Source: Pedobacter psychrodurus (GTDB taxonomy: Bacteria; Bacteroidota; Bacteroidia; Sphingobacteriales; Sphingobacteriaceae). Taken from it: 45,746 bases of DNA. The notes under the pieces were generated by a model. It was not told the origin of the DNA, made no database searches, and saw nothing but the letters and a program-made list of their open reading frames with translations. Below are positions 40,869-45,746 of the stretch, piece by piece. The stretch is from contig NZ_SJSO01000033.1 in NCBI RefSeq assembly GCF_004331735.1, positions 1-45,746 on the forward strand, written 5' to 3'. The number at the start of each line of letters is the position of its first letter. Position 1 is the first letter of the stretch. A program made the translations under genes and the position numbers.

Positions 40869-41897
40869 ATGGAAAATGTGGTCGAATTGCAGGAATCAGA
40901 AGAGCAGGAATTATATGAACATTTAAAAATAGTTGTCGATAAAGGGCAGTCTTTGCTGCGTATCGATAAATTTTTGATGGTGCGTGTAGAAAATGCCTCC
41001 CGAAACCGTATTCAAAATGCAATTGATGCTGGGAATGTACTGGTTAATCAGAAACAGATAAAAGCGAGTTATAAGGTTAAACCTTATGATGAAATATCTA
41101 TTGTTTTACCTCATCCACCGCGCGATACCGAAGTTTATCCTGAAGATTTACCATTAGACATTATTTACGAGGATAGCGATCTTTTGGTCGTAAATAAAGC
41201 TGCCGGGATGGTTGTACACCCTGGTTTTAATAATTATACAGGAACCTTGGTTAATGCTTTGGCATTCCATTTTGAGCAACTCCCCCAGTTGCCCGGTAAT
41301 GATGGCAGGCCAGGATTAGTTCACCGCATTGATAAGGATACCTCAGGTTTATTGCTGATCAGCAAAAATGAAAAATCGATTACGCACCTCGCACGTCAGT
41401 TTTTTGACCACAGCATTACCCGTAAGTATATTGCACTGGTTTGGGGCGATATCGAAAACGATGGAACGGTAACTGGTTACATTGGCAGAAGTGTGAAAGA
41501 CCGCCGTGTGATGGATATTTACGATGATGAAGAAAAAGGTAAATGGTCTGTAACGCACTATAAAGTATTAAAGCGTTTGGGTTATGTTACCTTGATCAGT
41601 TGTGAGCTTGAAACTGGCCGTACGCATCAGATCAGGGCGCACATGCAACATGTTGGTCATCCACTTTTTAACGATGCGATGTATGGTGGCGATAAGATTT
41701 TAAAAGGGACTACGTTTAATAAGTACAAACAGTTTGTAGATAATTGTTTCGAATTGTTGCCCCGTCAGGCTTTACATGCGCAAAGTTTGGGTTTTATCCA
41801 CCCAACTACTAAAGAATACGTGTATTTTGAATCGCCATTGCCGCCCGATTTTAAAGCTGGATTAACCAAGTGGGAAAATTATATCGCTACATCATAA
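40869..41897 (+). CDS. RluA/RluD-family 23S rRNA pseudouridine synthase
   Basis: A 342-residue enzyme that isomerises uridine to pseudouridine in RNA. An S4 RNA-binding domain is at about 29-88 (LLRIDKFLMVRVENASRNRI) and the catalytic domain at about 95-330, with catalytic Asp155 in HRIDKDTSGLLLISKN and the ETGRTHQIRAHMQHVGHP motif. By size and S4 domain it is closest to RluD. Start chosen at 40869 from the promoter position. Followed three bases later by a class IV aminotransferase gene. Confidence 0.94.
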   Translation: MENVVELQESEEQELYEHLKIVVDKGQSLLRIDKFLMVRVENASRNRIQNAIDAGNVLVNQKQIKASYKVKPYDEISIVLPHPPRDTEVYPEDLPLDIIYEDSDLLVVNKAAGMVVHPGFNNYTGTLVNALAFHFEQLPQLPGNDGRPGLVHRIDKDTSGLLLISKNEKSITHLARQFFDHSITRKYIALVWGDIENDGTVTGYIGRSVKDRRVMDIYDDEEKGKWSVTHYKVLKRLGYVTLISCELETGRTHQIRAHMQHVGHPLFNDAMYGGDKILKGTTFNKYKQFVDNCFELLPRQALHAQSLGFIHPTTKEYVYFESPLPPDFKAGLTKWENYIATS

Positions 41898-41900
41898 AAT

Positions 41901-42740
41901 ATGCTTCAGGAGTACCTTTTATTTAATGATGAATTTCAGGCGGTAGATGCCCCGATTTTAACGGCTTCGAACAGAAGTTTCAAATTTGGCGATGGACTGT
42001 TCGAAAGCATGCGGATGATTAATAATAAGCTGCAATTTGCCGACTTACATGCCGATAGGTTAACAGCTGGCATGAAAGCGCTAAAAATAGACGGCCATGC
42101 TTTAATGGACGATTATTTTCTGCGCCAAAAAACTGCCGATTTGGCCAAACGCAACAAATGGAATGGCAATGTTCGTTTCCGCCTTTCGGTTTATAGGGGG
42201 GGAGCAGGCGTTTACACACCCGAAATCAATAAAGCAGGTTACATTTTAGAAGGCATTCCCTTAAAAGCATCCACCTACGAGTTGAACAGCAAAGGTTTGA
42301 TCATTGATGTTTTTGATGAAATGACCAAACCCGTTAATAGGCTCTCGAATTTTAAAACAGCCAATGCACTGCTTTATGTAATGGCCGGACTTTTTAAAAG
42401 CCAGAACCGCTTAGATGAGGCGATGATCCTGAACCAATATGGTTTTCTTTGCGAAAGCATCAGTGCCAATGTTTTTGTAGTATATAATAAGCACATTTAT
42501 ACACCCTCATTGGCTGAAGGTTGCATTAGTGGTGTAATGCGTACAGCCATTATGCAGTTGTGCAAAATGAACGATATGCCTTTAATCGAAGCGCAGATTA
42601 ACCCCGAAATATTAAAAGAAGCTGAAGAAGTTTTTATCACCAATGCTACGCAAGGTATTCAATGGGTAATGGGTTACGGCAGGAAACGTTATTTTAACGA
42701 GGTGTCGAAATTTTTGATCGATAAACTGAATAATTTATAG
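41901..42740 (+). CDS. Class IV PLP aminotransferase, PabC-like
   Basis: A 279-residue fold-IV PLP enzyme. Visible marks are the N-terminal SFKFGDGLFESMR, the PLP lysine in RLSNFKTANALLYVMA, and CESISANVFVV followed by TPSLAEGCISGVMRTAIM. Best candidates are 4-amino-4-deoxychorismate lyase (PabC), which would complement pabB at 25.9-27.1 kb, or a branched-chain/D-amino-acid aminotransferase. Sequence alone does not decide. It lies three bases after the pseudouridine synthase gene, so it shares its promoter. Confidence 0.85.
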   Translation: MLQEYLLFNDEFQAVDAPILTASNRSFKFGDGLFESMRMINNKLQFADLHADRLTAGMKALKIDGHALMDDYFLRQKTADLAKRNKWNGNVRFRLSVYRGGAGVYTPEINKAGYILEGIPLKASTYELNSKGLIIDVFDEMTKPVNRLSNFKTANALLYVMAGLFKSQNRLDEAMILNQYGFLCESISANVFVVYNKHIYTPSLAEGCISGVMRTAIMQLCKMNDMPLIEAQINPEILKEAEEVFITNATQGIQWVMGYGRKRYFNEVSKFLIDKLNNL

Positions 42741-42868
42741 CACTATCTCATGGTTTGTTGCTCGCAGATCACCTTGGTAGTCATGCTGAATTTAGTTCAG
42801 CATCTATCATGTCCTTAAAAACTGTTCAAATTTTTTGTAAAGCAAAGCTTGTGGTGCTTCGGTACCGA

Positions 42869-43052
42869 TAGTCCCGGCCTTTGCTTAATCCCGATAGAAG
42901 GAATCGGGATAACGCTGCCGGTCGGGTTTATTTAACAACGGACAGTTCTACTATGCAATTTAAACCCAAATAATTGCACTTGTGTAGCCACCTAAACCCG
43001 ATCAAAGCGAGATGCCAATCCTTCATTGGCAGAAGCGGGAGCGGGGCTGCAA
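42869..43052. repeat. Paired TAAACCYGA element, opposed modules
   Basis: Left module 42869-42930 is reversed (minus strand: TAAACCCGACCGGCAGCG, hairpin ATCCCGATTCCTTCTATCGGGAT, ending GGCCGGGACTA in part). Right module 42993-43052 is forward (TAAACCCGATCAAAGCGAG, hairpin GCCAATCCTTCATTGGC, then AGCGGGAGCGGGGCTGC). The inner spacer is 62 bases. Same plan as 35755-35913. Confidence 0.75.
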
Positions 43053-43165
43053 TAACCCAAAAGCTACTACAATTGCTTTCCAAAAAGAACTGCTGCATAT
43101 AAAATACTAATCTTCACCCTTACTGGAGTACTGCAAAATGGAGGAGCCATTTTATTATCTTAAAG

Positions 43166-43292
43166 GAGGCTGTATCATAAATATAGAATTGTCATCCTGA
43201 GCCTGTCGAAGGACCTGCTTAAATACCCTGTAAAGCGTTTCGACAAGCTCAACGTGACAAGTTCGAATGGAATCACAATATGATACAGCCTC
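43166..43292. repeat. Element with perfect 14-bp terminal inverted repeats
   Basis: GAGGCTGTATCATA (43166-43179) and TATGATACAGCCTC (43279-43292) are exact reverse complements enclosing 99 bases that themselves fold (GTCATCCTGAGCCTGTCGAA against TTTCGACAAGCTCAACGTGAC). It has no coding capacity. The plan is that of a miniature inverted-repeat element. A relative is at 813-933. Confidence 0.8.
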
Positions 43293-43316
43293 ATTTGACG
43301 ACCTTTCATAGATAAA

Positions 43317-44225
43317 TTACAACCGCATTCCTCTTAAAAAATCTTCAATCAGCATCCGTTTTTTACCTTCGTACTGGATATCTAAAAGCTTGATAAAGCC
43401 ATCTTTTGCTGCAAATTTTAAATAAGTTTTTCCATCGGTTAAAAAGCCTCCGGCTGCAATGCCTGGTTCTTTATTTTCTATTTCGGCTTTAAATACCTTT
43501 AAATTTTTCTCGTTAAGTGAGGTAAAAGCAGTTGGGTAAGGGCTTAAGCCGCGGATTAAATTATGAATGGTTTGCACCGGACTATTCCAGTCGATCTTGC
43601 AATCTTCCTTAAAAATCTTTGGAGCATGTTTTAAATCACCATTTTCTGGCTGCGGTTGCTCCGTTATATTGCCGGCTTCAACAGCATGAAGCGTTTTTAC
43701 CAAGAGATTTGCGCCAACAATCATCAGTTTATCGTGCAACTCACCCGCAGTTTCGTCGTCGGCAATGGGAACGCTATCGCTAAGGATAATATCGCCCGTG
43801 TCAATTTCCTGTTTAAGGAAAAATGTAGTTACGCCGCTTTCTTTCTCTCCGTTTATAATCGCATGGTTAATCGGGGCTGCACCACGGTATTGCGGTAACA
43901 GCGAACCATGTAAATTTATGGTTCCTTTAGCTGGCATCTTCCAAACTATTTCTGGTAACATCCTAAAAGCCACTACCACTTGTAAATCGGCTTGATAAGC
44001 TCTTAATTCCTCAATAAACTCGATATTCTTTAATTTTTCAGGCTGTAAAACAGGAATTCCTTTTTCTACTGCATATTTTTTTACTGCACTTTCATTCAGT
44101 TTTTGGCCACGGCCAGCAGGTTTATCTGGCGCAGTAACCACTGCAACTACATCAAAATTGGCTTGTACCAAGGCATCTAAAGAGGCTACCGCGAAATCGG
44201 GTGTGCCCATAAAAACTATTTTCAT
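43317..44225 (-). CDS. fmt: Methionyl-tRNA formyltransferase
   Basis: A 302-residue enzyme formylating initiator Met-tRNA from 10-formyl-THF. Catalytic residues Asn104, His106 and Asp142 are seen in NLHGSLLPQYRGAAP and KQEIDTGDII; PDKPAGRGQ and the C-terminal anticodon-side domain (about 205-300) are present. Normal length. No def or pri gene is adjacent, unlike many bacteria. Confidence 0.96.
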   Translation of the reverse strand: MKIVFMGTPDFAVASLDALVQANFDVVAVVTAPDKPAGRGQKLNESAVKKYAVEKGIPVLQPEKLKNIEFIEELRAYQADLQVVVAFRMLPEIVWKMPAKGTINLHGSLLPQYRGAAPINHAIINGEKESGVTTFFLKQEIDTGDIILSDSVPIADDETAGELHDKLMIVGANLLVKTLHAVEAGNITEQPQPENGDLKHAPKIFKEDCKIDWNSPVQTIHNLIRGLSPYPTAFTSLNEKNLKVFKAEIENKEPGIAAGGFLTDGKTYLKFAAKDGFIKLLDIQYEGKKRMLIEDFLRGMRL

Positions 44226-44313
44226 AAGAAAGTGTTGTGTTTTAAAATAATGCGGCTACCCGCGTTAAAGTTTTGCAAAATAACTAAAAATAAACCCATA
44301 CTTATAGGCAAAA

Positions 44314-45357
44314 ATGGTACAAGGCAAAGATGTTGTTCGGGCAAGCGGATTGGTATATGTAACTGATGCGCTACCTGGGATTTACCGTAAAGGGAAACCG
44401 GGTAAATTTCATTACGAAGATAAAGATGGGAATAAAATCACCGAAGAGAAACACCTCGACCGGATAAAAGCATTAGTTATTCCACCCGCATGGCAAAATG
44501 TATGGATTGCCAATAGGCCAAATGCATACCTGCAGGTTACAGGCATTGATGCTGCTGGTAGGAAACAATATAAATATCACGCAAAGTGGACAAGCCGTAG
44601 ATCGGAGGATAAATATTTTCGTTTATTGGAATTTGCAAAAGCATTGCCCAATGCGCGGAAAAATCTGGATAAAGACCTCCGCAGGAAAGATTTCGACGAA
44701 CGCAAAGTATTGGCCATTTCGGTAGATGTACTCCAAAAAACATTAATCCGAGTTGGTAATGAAAGTTATAAGCAACTGTATGGTTCTTTTGGTTTAACTA
44801 CGCTTAGAGATAAGCATGTTAAAATAAATGGCAGTACAATCACCATGGATTTTGTGGGTAAAAAAGGTGTTCAGCAAAAAGTAGAGTTAAATGACCGGTC
44901 GCTTGCAAAACTGGTCAAGAAATGCAGGGATATCCCCGGGCAGGAATTATTTCAGTTTTATTCGAATGGGAATGAGCATAAAAGTATCGATTCGGGTAAA
45001 ATAAACGCTTACATTAAAGAAATTACAGGTAACGATTTTACGGCAAAGGATTTTAGAACGTGGGGAGGAACGTTAGAAGCATTGCGCCAGTTTTCGAAGT
45101 GTAGTGCTGATGAGACTTTTAATTTAAACTCCAAAAAAGCTATTGTTACTGTTTTAGATTGTGTGGCGAAAAAATTGGGCAATACCAGAGCTGTTTGCAA
45201 GAGTTCTTACGTATATCCATTATTGCTCACTGCTTACGAAAACGATGAGCTTGGCAAATACATAAAAAAAATGAACAACAATAAAGTAACAGGTAAATTG
45301 GATTTAGCACACGATGAGAAAGTTTTATTGTCGTTTTTAAAAGCTAATAGTAAATAG
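44314..45357 (+). CDS. DNA topoisomerase IB (poxvirus-like)
   Basis: A 347-residue type IB topoisomerase relaxing DNA through a 3'-phosphotyrosine. The N-terminal DNA-binding domain is about 1-90 and the catalytic domain about 95-310. Candidate active-site residues are Arg146 in LIRVGNESY, the basic LTTLRDKHVK, Arg248 in KDFRTWGGT, and nucleophile Tyr299 in VCKSSYVYP. At the position of the poxvirus catalytic His (LGHTP) it has Asn290 (LGNTR), a change found in other bacterial members. Probably acquired by bacteria from a viral or eukaryotic-like lineage long ago; nothing here marks it as recent. Confidence 0.92.
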   Translation: MVQGKDVVRASGLVYVTDALPGIYRKGKPGKFHYEDKDGNKITEEKHLDRIKALVIPPAWQNVWIANRPNAYLQVTGIDAAGRKQYKYHAKWTSRRSEDKYFRLLEFAKALPNARKNLDKDLRRKDFDERKVLAISVDVLQKTLIRVGNESYKQLYGSFGLTTLRDKHVKINGSTITMDFVGKKGVQQKVELNDRSLAKLVKKCRDIPGQELFQFYSNGNEHKSIDSGKINAYIKEITGNDFTAKDFRTWGGTLEALRQFSKCSADETFNLNSKKAIVTVLDCVAKKLGNTRAVCKSSYVYPLLLTAYENDELGKYIKKMNNNKVTGKLDLAHDEKVLLSFLKANSK

Positions 45358-45462
45358 TACTATATCATAAAAAATCATTTCAAGTTTTATTTTATTGCAT
45401 AAAAATCAATATGAATGACGTTTATTATCAGTAACGTGCTGTATATAATTCCCCTCTTTCAG

Positions 45463-45746
45463 CTAATCTTTACACACATCTTTGTGTTCCATTACTTGTG
45501 CATAAACTATAAATTGTTGGTTGAATTTATCTAACCCCTCTTTGATTGTGATATATCCTGGTGGACCATGAGATTTATATCCGCTCCATCCTGCCAGTCT
45601 AGCTAATAACCATGTGGCCCAAGCCAGGGTTTGCTTTTTGTATGGATTTTTCTGTAATTCTGTGCCTCCTTCCACTCGTTGTCTTACCATATCTAGATAA
45701 TCTATTTGGTTCGAACTGAATACATCTGCTGCCTGCATCGATTCAT
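45463..45746 (-). mobile_element. IS4-type transposase, C-terminal part, cut by window edge
   Basis: The minus-strand frame is open to the right end (…Glu-Ser-Met-Gln-Ala), so the Met at 45738 is internal and the gene continues outside. The visible about 94 residues end with TLAWATWLLARLAGWSGYKS followed by GPPGYITIKEGLDKF, the C-terminal signature of IS4-family DDE transposases. The terminal inverted repeat of the IS should lie between 45358 and 45462, but I cannot identify it. Whether the element is intact cannot be seen. Confidence 0.75.

Larger units (their letters stand above)
42741..43316. other. Long repeat-filled gap
   Basis: 576 bases with no gene. It contains a hairpin ATGCTGAATTTAGTTCAGCAT near 42785, a paired TAAACCYGA element (42869-43052) and an element with terminal inverted repeats (43166-43292). 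The bases between are featureless. Confidence 0.65.

Noticed and set aside
1..45746. CRISPR arrays, tRNA or rRNA genes, toxin-antitoxin or defence genes
   Set aside because: I looked for regularly spaced identical repeats, tRNA-like folds and characteristic proteins and saw none. The repeats present are palindromic and dispersed, not arrayed.

Overview
The window looks like a chromosomal segment of a Bacteroidota bacterium, most likely a Sphingobacteriaceae such as Pedobacter. The reasons are AT-rich DNA, upstream -7 boxes of the form TAnnTTTG with few Shine-Dalgarno sequences, and family content typical of the phylum: bacillithiol deacetylase BshB1, L-lysine 6-transaminase, DUF4294, DUF4783, DUF1080, LpxR-like and DUF6588-like proteins. 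No tRNA, rRNA, CRISPR array, prophage or plasmid function was seen. A partial IS4-type transposase runs off the right edge.

Layout. Positions 0.4-3.7 kb hold an aldehyde module: DUF779 and aldehyde dehydrogenase, divergent from an AraC regulator. Positions 3.7-5.0 kb hold a compact operon of a 59-residue membrane protein, an ECF sigma factor and a 199-residue membrane protein. Then follow a GH20 hexosaminidase, rpsA, an SH3-domain membrane protein, a TPM-domain membrane protein with a 19-serine tract, and a DUF1080 glycan-binding/hydrolase protein. Positions 13.6-25.6 kb carry housekeeping genes (cmk, ferritin, arfB, lon, gpmI, nadC, plsY, an M48 lipoprotein protease) and an envelope pair (LpxR-like lipid A deacylase plus L,D-transpeptidase). 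Positions 25.9-35.6 kb carry pabB, purA with a Fur-family regulator, a bifunctional RelA/SpoT, and a + strand run DUF4294-GPx-bshB1-acyl-CoA dehydrogenase. Positions 36-45 kb carry lysine 6-transaminase, a GNAT, a PLP deaminase, an outer-membrane protein, an RluD-type pseudouridine synthase with a class IV aminotransferase, fmt and topoisomerase IB.

The long intergenic gaps are not empty. They hold at least three classes of dispersed palindromic DNA: a 60-bp module starting TAAACCYGA, found single or as opposed pairs (6.8, 9.4, 35.8, 42.9 kb); an element bounded in one copy by perfect 14-bp terminal inverted repeats (43.2 kb, with a relative at 0.8 kb); and hairpins whose ends read GTCAT (7.0, 9.6, 27.7, 34.1 kb). 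TAnnTTTG boxes lie only 4-7 bases before several start codons, suggesting leaderless messages, and they correct several gene starts. I found no clear new defence or biosynthetic system. The best candidates for something undescribed are the micro-protein/sigma/membrane-protein operon and the paired-module repeat family.
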